Positions 7,117-13,944 of a DNA stretch of 25,056 nt are shown here, piece after piece. The position numbers and the translations under genes are program-made. Under the pieces are notes generated by a model, which saw only the letters and a program-made list of their open reading frames with translations, had not been told where the DNA came from and made no database searches. The stretch comes from an uncultured Lachnospiraceae bacterium (GTDB taxonomy: Bacteria > Bacillota > Clostridia > Lachnospirales > Lachnospiraceae): the NCBI GenBank assembly GCA_902783295.1, contig CACZQT010000054.1:1-25056 (forward strand), written 5' to 3'. The first letter of the stretch is position 1, and the number at the start of each line of letters is the position of its first letter.

Positions 7117-8462
7117 CCGTATGTAATGGTAAGTCCGGAGCCCATGTAGTAATCAGTATGCAGCAGGATGCTCTCGGTGACCTCCCCGTCGATATAAACG
7201 ACTTTGGTCAGGGTGGCTACTACAGCAGGACGCTGGGTACCGGTAACTTGTGAGGTTCCTTTTTTGTATTCGTCAGAATACTTGATTTTTCTTTCCGTGA
7301 TGTATTCTTCGCTCTCTGTATTTGCCACAAACTTCACAGTGCGGTTTTCCGGACGATATTCCACGCCGTAAATCCGGAAGGTCAGGAATTCGCCGTCGGC
7401 GTCGCCGTAGATATAGATGGGGTTTTCCAGGTTGTTGGTAAATACCAGATCCTTGGAATTGTCTGCAATGGCTGCATCCGTTCCCCAGTCTACATAGGAA
7501 ACCACCATGGAATGGTTATGCCGCTCGTTGATTTTGATCTCAGCCCGGAGCAGTGCGTTGTAAAGCGTTGTGGATACCTGACAGATGCCGCCGCCCAGAG
7601 CCTGTTCGGAGTCGCCGTTGGAATACTGGGCTGCCAGTGTGTACCCGTTTTCTTCGGTACGCGGATGGATGGCCTCGCTTACGGAAAGGCTTTCTCCCGG
7701 AAGCAGTACCTTGCCGTTCAGGAATTCCGTAGCAATTTGAATGTTGGTTTTTCGGCCTTCCCGGCTGGAGCCGTAGTCCGTGGTAAATGCTCCGAGCTTA
7801 TCCTTGATGACCAGAAGGTCAGAGGAAGTGATCTTGGGTGTATCTACCCGGGTTACGACGGTTACGCCCATTTCCTCGGAGATGTGATCCGTCAGCTGGT
7901 CCATGATCAGCGGCAGTGTGACATCCAGGTCGGTTACTTCGCCATTGCTTCCTTCGCCGGTTACCTGGAAGGTGCCGTCGCTCTGCATGTGGATGGTTGC
8001 ATTCTGCGCGGGATTGTCGTGAGAGGCTACCCGGCGGCTCAGGGAATCACGGATTTTATCCGTGTTGAAACTGTACGGGACATCCAGGTAGATGTTCCCT
8101 TTTTTCAGGTCTGTCCGTTCCTTGTAGAGATCAATCATGCCGCCGCTGCGCCCCAGCCGGAGTGCCTGTTTGACGGTACTGGAGGCATTCCAGGACAGTC
8201 CCCAGTCCCCTACGCGGACAGTTTCCGTCTGGCCGTCCATGCAGGTGATGGTAAAGCTGGAGTCCGCGATTTCCTGGAAATAATCGTCCAGAGTTTCGAT
8301 GGCTTCCACGCTGGTCATGCCGCTTAAGTCGATCCCCATGGCATAGACACCTTCCTGGATGGTCCGCCCGTAGAATGCTGCCCGGGCAGAGGCCGGGCAG
8401 AACCCCAGGGAAACGGCCGCCAGAAAAATCCCTGCCAGAATGCATTGGAGATTCTTCTTCAT
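7107..8462 (-). CDS. VanW-family protein with PG-binding region, exported
   Basis: A 451-residue protein beginning MKKNLQC, with a signal peptide or N-terminal anchor and an AxA cleavage site (ASARA) near residue 27. The following ~200 residues (YAMGIDLSGMTSVEAIETLDD and a second, less conserved unit) match the putative peptidoglycan-binding repeats (PG_binding_4, PF12229) that precede VanW domains. The VanW core includes LLPGESLSVSE and the signature GGGICQVSTTLYNALLRAEI, followed by ERHNHS. The C-terminal ~70 residues (ITERKIKYSDEYKKGTSQVT) resemble a G5-like beta domain. VanW proteins occur in glycopeptide-resistance clusters and widely in Clostridia, with unknown biochemical function at the cell wall. 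No van ligase genes are nearby. The start follows GAGGAAAG (revcomp 8464-8471); the longer ORF start at 8591 lies upstream of the predicted promoter. Confidence 0.9.
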   Translation of the reverse strand: MKKNLQCILAGIFLAAVSLGFCPASARAAFYGRTIQEGVYAMGIDLSGMTSVEAIETLDDYFQEIADSSFTITCMDGQTETVRVGDWGLSWNASSTVKQALRLGRSGGMIDLYKERTDLKKGNIYLDVPYSFNTDKIRDSLSRRVASHDNPAQNATIHMQSDGTFQVTGEGSNGEVTDLDVTLPLIMDQLTDHISEEMGVTVVTRVDTPKITSSDLLVIKDKLGAFTTDYGSSREGRKTNIQIATEFLNGKVLLPGESLSVSEAIHPRTEENGYTLAAQYSNGDSEQALGGGICQVSTTLYNALLRAEIKINERHNHSMVVSYVDWGTDAAIADNSKDLVFTNNLENPIYIYGDADGEFLTFRIYGVEYRPENRTVKFVANTESEEYITERKIKYSDEYKKGTSQVTGTQRPAVVATLTKVVYIDGEVTESILLHTDYYMGSGLTITYGTG

Positions 8463-8509
8463 GCTTTCCTCTTTTCTTTGGCTGTTCGATGGCCTTATCG
8501 CACATATAT

Positions 8510-8547
8510 CCGATGGCGCAGAGAGGTTTTGCCGTCTGCGCCATCGG
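8510..8547 (-). promoter_or_regulatory. 5' leader stem-loop of the VanW gene
   Basis: A perfect 13-bp stem (8510-8522 with 8535-8547) and a 12-nt loop, about 48 nt upstream of the start codon. It lies at the predicted transcription start (near 8546). No U-tract follows, so mRNA stabilisation or a regulatory leader is likelier than termination. Confidence 0.6.
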
Positions 8548-8552
8548 CTGCT

Positions 8553-8581
8553 ACTATACCACAGGTTGTGTTGCAACGCAA
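8553..8581 (-). promoter_or_regulatory. Promoter of the VanW gene
   Basis: On the minus strand: TTGCGT (revcomp of 8576-8581), exactly 17 nt, then TATAGT (revcomp of 8553-8558) with TGG just before it (extended -10). Confidence 0.65.
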
Positions 8582-8589
8582 GAGAGAAC

Positions 8590-8640
8590 ACAAAAAAACC
8601 ATGGATCAGCAGCTCCGGGGGAACTTCCGGCCCCAGGTTT
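8590..8640 (-). terminator. Weak candidate terminator after the LtaS-like gene
   Basis: Downstream of the LtaS-like stop, an imperfect G/C-rich fold (ACCTGGGG pairing with CCATGGT around a bulge) is followed on the minus strand by seven T residues (complement of the A-run near 8590-8600). The U-tract is good but the stem is imperfect. Confidence 0.4.
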
Positions 8641-8648
8641 AAAGATGA

Positions 8649-10475
8649 TTACTGGTCAAACATACGGTAATACTGCATTTTCCGGTAGGAAAGCAGTTCA
8701 TCGGATGCAGCCTCTTCTGTTTCGTTCAATGTTCTCCCGTCTGCCGCTGCCAGTTTCTTGCCGGCTACGACCGGCAGTACTTCGCGGATTTCTTTCTGGT
8801 ACAGGAGAAAAGGAGAGAGAGGGACACCCGCCCGTTCCAGCAATTCCAGCGCCAGATAATTGACACTGGTTTCAGTGCCGGTTTCTTCTTCGATATCGAA
8901 GTTTGACCAGATGAGGTAAGGTACCTGGTTGCGCAGGATGTCCTGCTCTTCCGTCAGGCGGGTGTCATCCACTCCATGAAGCTTCCAGATGGGCCTGACT
9001 ACTACATCATTCGGCTGATGATCCCCGAAAAAGACCAGAATGGTTTTTTCTTCCAGACCGGAAAGTTTATGAATCAGTCTTTCCAGAGCTTCATCACTCA
9101 GCTTCATCAGGGAGAGGTAGCGGTTCAGGGTACTGGAGGCAGCTTTTACCGCATTAACATCCACTGTAAAATTGTCGAAGTCGGTAAAATATCCACTGTG
9201 ATTCTGCATGGTCACGGCAAAGATAAAAAGGGGATTACCATCTTCCTTGTTTTCCAGAAGCTCCATGATTTTCTGAAAACAGCTTTCGTCATCGATGTAT
9301 TTCCGGATCCGGTTCGCTCCCGGAAAATGCTTGTTATACAAGAAGGTGTCAAATCCGAGCCAGGGATATACTTTGTCCCGGTTCCACCCTTTGGAATTGT
9401 AAGGGTGTATGGCGGTGGTGCCATAGCCCAGGCTCTGCAGCCAGGCGGATACGGAATCTTTTTCCCCGAAGATGTACTGCTGGAAGGGGACGCTTCCGGC
9501 CGGAAGGAAGCGCATGGAATGTCCTGTCAGAAACTCATACTCTGTATTGGCCGTATTGCCGCCCCTCACGGAGACGTTGAGGAGACCGGTGACGGTGTTT
9601 TCCGCGCCTTGCTGCAGCGAATGGACAAAGGGCATGTAGTCTGTGTTTGTCTCGAAATCTCCCAGAATCGCCGGGTCGGAGAAAGCTTCATCCATGATGA
9701 CGACAATATTTGGAAGGGATTCACTGCCTGCGGCTGAAGCCGCTTCGGAAGCCGGGGCTTCATATTTTTCCAGAGCGGCAGCTTCGGTATCTGCGGAGTA
9801 TCCTTCAGGCTGGTCGACCCGGAGAAATTTCAGGTCGATCAGGAAGGCGGTTGTCATTCCGTCCTTTCTGGACATGTAGTAAGGGGTGAACAGAGTCTGG
9901 TCCAGTTTCATGGACTTCATGAAGGAATCGGTATGAAGCACATGGATGTACCCAAAAAGCCCGGCGCAGATCATTGCTGCTGCAGCAAAACGCCAGAATA
10001 CATTCCGGATCCGTCCGCGGGACAGAAAGGCCAGAACGAAAAGAAGCGCAAATACAGCGACACAGACCGCTGCCTGAGGGGTAAGTTCGTATTTATAATC
10101 GCCCGCAACACTGGCGGCAGTGCCTATGGAATAAAAATCCCAGGGTACAATCGGGGCGGAGCGGAACTGTACGATGAAATAATTGGTCAGGCTGAAAATC
10201 AGGAAAAGGAAATCCCCGATCAGGCAGGCTGCACGGATACGGCCGGTGAGAAAAAAGAGCAGCAGATAGACCAGCTCGTAGAAGAGGATATTCCACAAAG
10301 CAACCCGGAAGGTCATGATGGTCCAGGGATTGTGTGTAAACCATTCGGCGCACTGGAATGCGGCGATGGGAGAGAACAGCAGAACAAAAACGGAAAAAAG
10401 GATGCGGCGGGTACCCGTACGCTGCGCCGCTGTTTCTGTTCTGCCGTGGAACAGTTTCTGGATGATTGTTTTCAT
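8649..10475 (-). CDS. LtaS-like sulfatase-fold phosphoglycerol transferase, membrane
   Basis: A 608-residue protein. The first ~185 residues hold about five membrane segments (roughly 25-42, 54-77, 83-102, 135-152, 161-180). The rest is an extracellular sulfatase-like domain. Alkaline-phosphatase-superfamily landmarks are visible: PNIVVIMDEAF with metal ligand E263, GNTANTEYEFLTG with T308 at the position of the LtaS nucleophile threonine, and FGDHQP (Asp-His metal ligands) further on. The family transfers glycerol-phosphate from phosphatidylglycerol to lipoteichoic acid or other glycans. Whether this one builds LTA, primes it or decorates another polymer is not decidable here. A ~20-residue Ala/Glu/Ser linker (235-253) joins the domains. 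The start follows GGAG with 5-nt spacing. The VanW gene downstream on the same strand has its own promoter. Confidence 0.9.
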   Translation of the reverse strand: MKTIIQKLFHGRTETAAQRTGTRRILFSVFVLLFSPIAAFQCAEWFTHNPWTIMTFRVALWNILFYELVYLLLFFLTGRIRAACLIGDFLFLIFSLTNYFIVQFRSAPIVPWDFYSIGTAASVAGDYKYELTPQAAVCVAVFALLFVLAFLSRGRIRNVFWRFAAAAMICAGLFGYIHVLHTDSFMKSMKLDQTLFTPYYMSRKDGMTTAFLIDLKFLRVDQPEGYSADTEAAALEKYEAPASEAASAAGSESLPNIVVIMDEAFSDPAILGDFETNTDYMPFVHSLQQGAENTVTGLLNVSVRGGNTANTEYEFLTGHSMRFLPAGSVPFQQYIFGEKDSVSAWLQSLGYGTTAIHPYNSKGWNRDKVYPWLGFDTFLYNKHFPGANRIRKYIDDESCFQKIMELLENKEDGNPLFIFAVTMQNHSGYFTDFDNFTVDVNAVKAASSTLNRYLSLMKLSDEALERLIHKLSGLEEKTILVFFGDHQPNDVVVRPIWKLHGVDDTRLTEEQDILRNQVPYLIWSNFDIEEETGTETSVNYLALELLERAGVPLSPFLLYQKEIREVLPVVAGKKLAAADGRTLNETEEAASDELLSYRKMQYYRMFDQ

Positions 10476-10633
10476 AGGGACTCCAATATTCGATGATCTG
10501 TCCTTCCGCCGGACAGGAAGACCAAAATTGTCATTTTCTTAAGCCTGTCTCCTGGCAGGACCGGGAACCGGAAGCACTGAACCTGCGCCGGAAGGGCGGT
10601 TTTCTTAAAAAACAGTTCTGATATTTATTTATC
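10476..10633 (-). promoter_or_regulatory. Long 5' leader of the LtaS-like gene
   Basis: About 150 nt separate the predicted start point from the ATG. The leader holds two copies of TTTCTTAA (plus strand) and short inverted repeats (for example CTGTCC/GGACAG near 10500-10520), but no open reading frame and no riboswitch that I recognise. Confidence 0.3.
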
Positions 10634-10662
10634 ATTATACCACTGTTCCGGAGAGAGAACAA
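10634..10662 (-). promoter_or_regulatory. Promoter of the LtaS-like gene
   Basis: On the minus strand: TTGTTC (revcomp of 10657-10662), a 17-nt spacer, then a perfect TATAAT (revcomp of 10634-10639) preceded by TGG (extended -10). It is divergent from the CPBP promoter about 65 nt away. Confidence 0.65.
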
Positions 10663-10725
10663 TGGAGGAAAGGAAAATCTTTTCTTATGATTTAACGCAG
10701 AGAAGTGCGGGAAAAGGAAAATGCC

Positions 10726-10754
10726 TTGAAATGTACCTGGGAATCAGATATAAT
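10726..10754 (+). promoter_or_regulatory. Promoter of the CPBP protease gene
   Basis: TTGAAA (10726-10731), exactly 17 nt, then a perfect TATAAT (10749-10754). The start point would be near 10761. It lies inside the longest open frame (from ATG 10662), so translation must begin further downstream. Confidence 0.75.
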
Positions 10755-10790
10755 TATGTGCGATTGTGTGTACCGGGAAGGGGGAGTATT

Positions 10791-11708
10791 ATGGAAGCAA
10801 TGGATCGCCCCTATGAGAAGAAACGGATTTCTACGATCTGCCTGGGACTGCTGATCCTGCTGGCCGGCAGCATACTGGCCTCCCTGGTTTTTTCCCTGCT
10901 TCTGCATTTCCTTATGCCTGAAACGGCCCGGAATCTGAATGTCGACTGGTGGCTGTCAGCAGCAGCCCAGTATCTGGTCGGATTTCCGCTGTGCGCTGTC
11001 TTTATTTCCCTGGTACCTGCCGACCGGATGGAGGAATATCCCGTTTCTGCGGGAGCCTTTCTTTCCTTTTTTCTGACATCCTGTCTGCTGATGTTCGTGG
11101 GAAATATGGTGGGGAACCAGCTGAATGACCTGGCAGCAGAACTCCTGGGACACGAACCGACGGCTTTTGCGGCGGAGCAGATGATGGAGTCTTCCCTGGT
11201 ATACAGTATTCTGGTAACAGCGCTGGCAGCCCCGGTCTGGGAAGAAATCATTTTTCGCAAAATGCTCATTGACCGGCTGAACCGGCTGGGAGATTCCGCG
11301 GCAATCGGAATTTCCGCCATTTTATTTGCCCTGTTTCATGCCAACCTGCAGCAGTTCTTTTATGCGCTTACGGTAGGCTGGCTCTTCGGATATGTATATG
11401 CCAGGAGCGGGCGTATCCGGTACTCCATCATTCTGCATATGGCGCTGAACTTCTTTTTCGGCGTGCTGCCGGTCCTGGCTTTTCGGTCAGGAGACGGTTA
11501 TTATTCATGGCTGATTGCATGGCTGGAGATGATCGCTGCTGCCTGTGGTGTGGTCTGCCTGATCTGGCAGGCCGGCAGGATCCGGCTCCGGAAGGGATGG
11601 ATAGAACTTCCGGAGGATGGATGGCTCCGACTGGCATTCGGAAATGCAGGAATGGCTGTCCTTCTTGCAGGCTGTCTGATCCTGTTCTGTCTGAACTTTA
11701 TGGGTTAA
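10791..11708 (+). CDS. CPBP family intramembrane metalloprotease
   Basis: A 305-residue polytopic membrane protein with about eight hydrophobic segments. The CPBP (CAAX protease/bacteriocin-processing, PF02517) motifs are complete: E151-E152-x3-R156 (EEIIFRK), F-x3-H183 (FALFH) and H216-x3-N220 (HMALN). The family is a Glu-type intramembrane protease. Bacterial members process peptides, give bacteriocin self-immunity or act on envelope proteins. No bacteriocin or prenylation gene is adjacent, so the substrate is unknown. Start 10791 follows AGGGGGAG with about 4-nt spacing; in-frame ATG 10797 (spacing ~10) is equally possible. The upstream ATG 10662 is excluded by the TTGAAA-17-TATAAT promoter. 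Confidence 0.9.
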   Translation: MEAMDRPYEKKRISTICLGLLILLAGSILASLVFSLLLHFLMPETARNLNVDWWLSAAAQYLVGFPLCAVFISLVPADRMEEYPVSAGAFLSFFLTSCLLMFVGNMVGNQLNDLAAELLGHEPTAFAAEQMMESSLVYSILVTALAAPVWEEIIFRKMLIDRLNRLGDSAAIGISAILFALFHANLQQFFYALTVGWLFGYVYARSGRIRYSIILHMALNFFFGVLPVLAFRSGDGYYSWLIAWLEMIAAACGVVCLIWQAGRIRLRKGWIELPEDGWLRLAFGNAGMAVLLAGCLILFCLNFMG

Positions 11709-11722
11709 AAGTGTGCATTGCC

Positions 11723-11772
11723 CTGAGGAAACACTGATTTAGCCGGTGATTCCTCAGATACCTGAATCAGTG
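11723..11772 (+). promoter_or_regulatory. plsX leader with two mutually exclusive hairpins
   Basis: Two 8-nt inverted repeats interleave. CTGAGGAA (11723-11730) pairs with TTCCTCAG (11750-11757). CACTGATT (11732-11739) pairs with AATCAGTG (11765-11772). The second pair's 5' arm lies in the first one's loop and its 3' arm beyond the first one's stem, so both cannot form as simple nested stems; they compete or form a pseudoknot. The distal arm ends 2 nt before the plsX Shine-Dalgarno. No U-tract follows, so translational rather than transcriptional control is more plausible. Confidence 0.45.
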
Positions 11773-11786
11773 AAGGGAGGGTGACT

Positions 11787-12830
11787 ATGGAAAACGTGAC
11801 CAGGGTGGCGGTGGACGCCATGGGCGGCGACAACGCGCCGGATGAGATTCTGCAGGGTGCCCTGGATGCTCTGGCAGCGGAAAAACACCTGGAGGTGATT
11901 CTGGTCGGACCGCAGGATCTGCTGGAGGAGAAGCTCTCCGGAAAGCAGTTCCCGAAGGACCGGCTTCATATCGTACATGCATCGGAAGTGATTGAAACCG
12001 GGGATCCGCCCGTACAGTCCGTGCGGCGGAAAAAGGATTCTTCGATTGTTGTAGGGCAGCGCCTGGTCCGTGAGGGAAAGGCAGATGCCTTTGTCTCCGC
12101 GGGAAGCACAGGGGCCGTACTGGTAGGAGGGCAGCTTCTGGTGGGCCGTATACGCGGTATAGAGCGTACACCACTGGCATCCGTGATTCCTACTACCAAA
12201 GGGGTGTCCCTTCTGATAGACTGCGGGGCCAATGTAGATGCAAGGAGCAGCCATCTGCTTCAGTTTGCCCGCATGGGTTCCATCTATATGGAGTATGTGC
12301 TGGGGATTTCCAACCCCAGGGTGGCGATTGTGAACATCGGGCTGGAAGAAGAAAAGGGGAATGCCCTGGTCAAGGAAACGTACCCGCTTCTGAAGTCCTG
12401 TCCGGACATCAACTTCATAGGAAGTATTGAAGCGCGGGAGATTCCCCATGGCTATGCGGATGTCATTGTCTGCGAGGCGTTTACCGGAAATGTGATCCTG
12501 AAGCTTTACGAGGGAACCGCCTCAGCTCTGATCGGCAAGATAAAAAAAGGCATGATGAGCAGCCTGTCCGCAAAGATCGGCGCCCTGCTTGTCAAGCCGG
12601 CGTTAAAAAAGACCTTGAAGGAACTGGACAGCACGGAATACGGCGGAGCTCCGCTTCTGGGGCTCAACGGACTCGTGGTGAAAACCCATGGCAGTGCCAA
12701 AGCCAAGGAAATACGCAATTCCATTCTGCAGTGTGTTGTCTTTCATCAGCAGGATATCCCCGGAAAAATCCGGAAGCAGCTGACCGGTCTCGAAGAAGTC
12801 GGAAAGGAGCAGCCGGAGGGAAAGGCCTGA
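11787..12830 (+). CDS. plsX: Phosphate acyltransferase PlsX
   Basis: A 347-residue protein that makes acyl-phosphate from acyl-ACP and phosphate, the first step of phosphatidic acid synthesis with PlsY/PlsC. It is a peripheral membrane enzyme. The N-terminal VAVDAMGGDNAP is the family signature. Also conserved are the AFVSAGSTGAVL loop, LLIDCGAN, and the C-terminal GLNGLVVKTHGSA. Length is normal for the family. An alternative GTG at 11781 directly abuts the Shine-Dalgarno; ATG 11787 lies 6 nt after GGGAGG (11775-11780) and is preferred. It is followed after 64 nt by acpP, which supplies its acyl carrier. Confidence 0.97.
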   Translation: MENVTRVAVDAMGGDNAPDEILQGALDALAAEKHLEVILVGPQDLLEEKLSGKQFPKDRLHIVHASEVIETGDPPVQSVRRKKDSSIVVGQRLVREGKADAFVSAGSTGAVLVGGQLLVGRIRGIERTPLASVIPTTKGVSLLIDCGANVDARSSHLLQFARMGSIYMEYVLGISNPRVAIVNIGLEEEKGNALVKETYPLLKSCPDINFIGSIEAREIPHGYADVIVCEAFTGNVILKLYEGTASALIGKIKKGMMSSLSAKIGALLVKPALKKTLKELDSTEYGGAPLLGLNGLVVKTHGSAKAKEIRNSILQCVVFHQQDIPGKIRKQLTGLEEVGKEQPEGKA

Positions 12831-12894
12831 ACACGGAACCATGCGTACGTTTTCTTCATATAAATCTGTATACAAGACTGCATAGGAGGCAAAT

Positions 12895-13122
12895 ATGGAA
12901 CTGGAACAGCTGCAGCAGATTATTGCAGAGGTGCTGGATGTAGATCCGGCTGTGGTGACCCCCGAAAAATCTTTCCAGGATGATCTGGGAGCGGACTCTA
13001 TGGACCGCATGGATATCATCATGCGCCTGGAGGATGCACTGGGGATCAGCATACCGGACGAGGTACTGGACAACATCACAACCGTGGGAGATGCCATGGA
13101 GGCGATTGCCCAGACCAGGTAA
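12895..13122 (+). CDS. acpP: Acyl carrier protein
   Basis: A 75-residue acidic four-helix carrier. The phosphopantetheine attachment serine is S35 in DDLGADSMDRMDI. The usual motif is DSL, and here Met replaces Leu and Arg-Met follows, a mild departure. Length and acidity are typical. It shuttles acyl chains in type II fatty acid synthesis and delivers them to PlsX, encoded just upstream, so the pair forms a coherent unit. ATG 12895 has AGGAGG about 6-7 nt upstream. A terminator follows at 13138-13165. Carrier proteins from other pathways look similar, but the plsX/rnc context supports the fatty acid ACP. Confidence 0.93.
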   Translation: MELEQLQQIIAEVLDVDPAVVTPEKSFQDDLGADSMDRMDIIMRLEDALGISIPDEVLDNITTVGDAMEAIAQTR

Positions 13123-13137
13123 TGATACCCTGGACGG

Positions 13138-13165
13138 CCCGGCAGGATCAGCCCGCCGGGTTTTT
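13138..13165 (+). terminator. Intrinsic terminator between acpP and rnc
   Basis: CCCGGC (13138-13143) pairs with GCCGGG (13155-13160), with an inner GG/CC pair across a mismatch, followed by TTTTTC. It separates plsX-acpP from rnc-smc, either fully or as an internal attenuator. Confidence 0.75.
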
Positions 13166-13215
13166 CTATCTATAACAGAATCTGTACAGAATATTTAAAA
13201 AGAAAGAGGCGGCTC

Positions 13216-13944
13216 ATGGAAGAACTTCAGAAAAAAACAGGATACCGGTTCCGGGACCAGGGACTGCTCCGTCAGGCACTGACACACAGTTCCTATACCA
13301 ATGAACACGGGAGCGACCGACTTTCCTGCAACGAGCGCCTGGAGTTTCTGGGAGACGCAGTGCTGGAACTGGCTTCCAGCGAATATCTTTACAGCCGTTA
13401 TCCGGATCTGCCCGAAGGGGATCTGACAAAACTGAGGGCCGGAAGCGTCTGCGAGCCGGCTCTGGCAGAAGTAGCCCGGGAACTGAAAATACCGGAGAAA
13501 ATCCGCCTGGGCCGGGGCGAGGAGACCACCGGCGGCCGAGAACGACCTTCCATTGTTTCGGATGCTCTGGAAGCCCTGATTGGTGCCATGTACCTGGATG
13601 GGGGATTTGAAGAGGCAAAACGTTTCATCTGGCAGTTTGTCATGAAAAATCTGGAACACCGGAGGCTGTTTATAGACAGTAAAACCAGTCTGCAGGAGAT
13701 CGTGCAGAACAGGGAACTGGGAGGCATTTCTTACGAGCTTATCAGCATGGAAGGACCGGATCACGACCGGATTTTTACCAGCGGAGTGCTGGTGGGAGGT
13801 GTGCTGATGGGAAAAGGGATCGGACGCAGCAAAAAGCTTGCGGAACAGGCCGCAGCCACGGAGGCCGTCATGAGGATCCGGGGAGAGGAACTCAACGAAA
13901 GAGGTAAAGATGTATCTAAAGCGGATCGAAGCCCTGGGATTTAA
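13216..13944 (+). CDS. rnc: Ribonuclease III
   Basis: A 242-residue double-strand-specific endonuclease for rRNA and mRNA processing. Its catalytic domain carries the signature ERLEFLGDA, with E43 and D47, and SDALEALIGAMYLDGG, with D116 and E119. These match the four catalytic acids of E. coli RNase III with an offset of two. The C-terminal dsRNA-binding domain starts near residue 155 (DSKTSLQEIVQ) and ends with KKLAEQAAATEAV. ATG 13216 follows AGAGG by 6 nt. The 3' end overlaps smc by 35 nt, so the two are co-transcribed and probably translationally coupled. As the window is rich in long hairpins, RNase III could act on some of them (inference). Confidence 0.97.
   Translation: MEELQKKTGYRFRDQGLLRQALTHSSYTNEHGSDRLSCNERLEFLGDAVLELASSEYLYSRYPDLPEGDLTKLRAGSVCEPALAEVARELKIPEKIRLGRGEETTGGRERPSIVSDALEALIGAMYLDGGFEEAKRFIWQFVMKNLEHRRLFIDSKTSLQEIVQNRELGGISYELISMEGPDHDRIFTSGVLVGGVLMGKGIGRSKKLAEQAAATEAVMRIRGEELNERGKDVSKADRSPGI

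Noticed and set aside
7107..10475. Glycopeptide-resistance cluster suggested by VanW
   Set aside because: No vanA/B-type ligase, vanH, vanX or VanRS two-component genes are nearby; VanW-domain proteins are common housekeeping-type envelope proteins in Clostridia.
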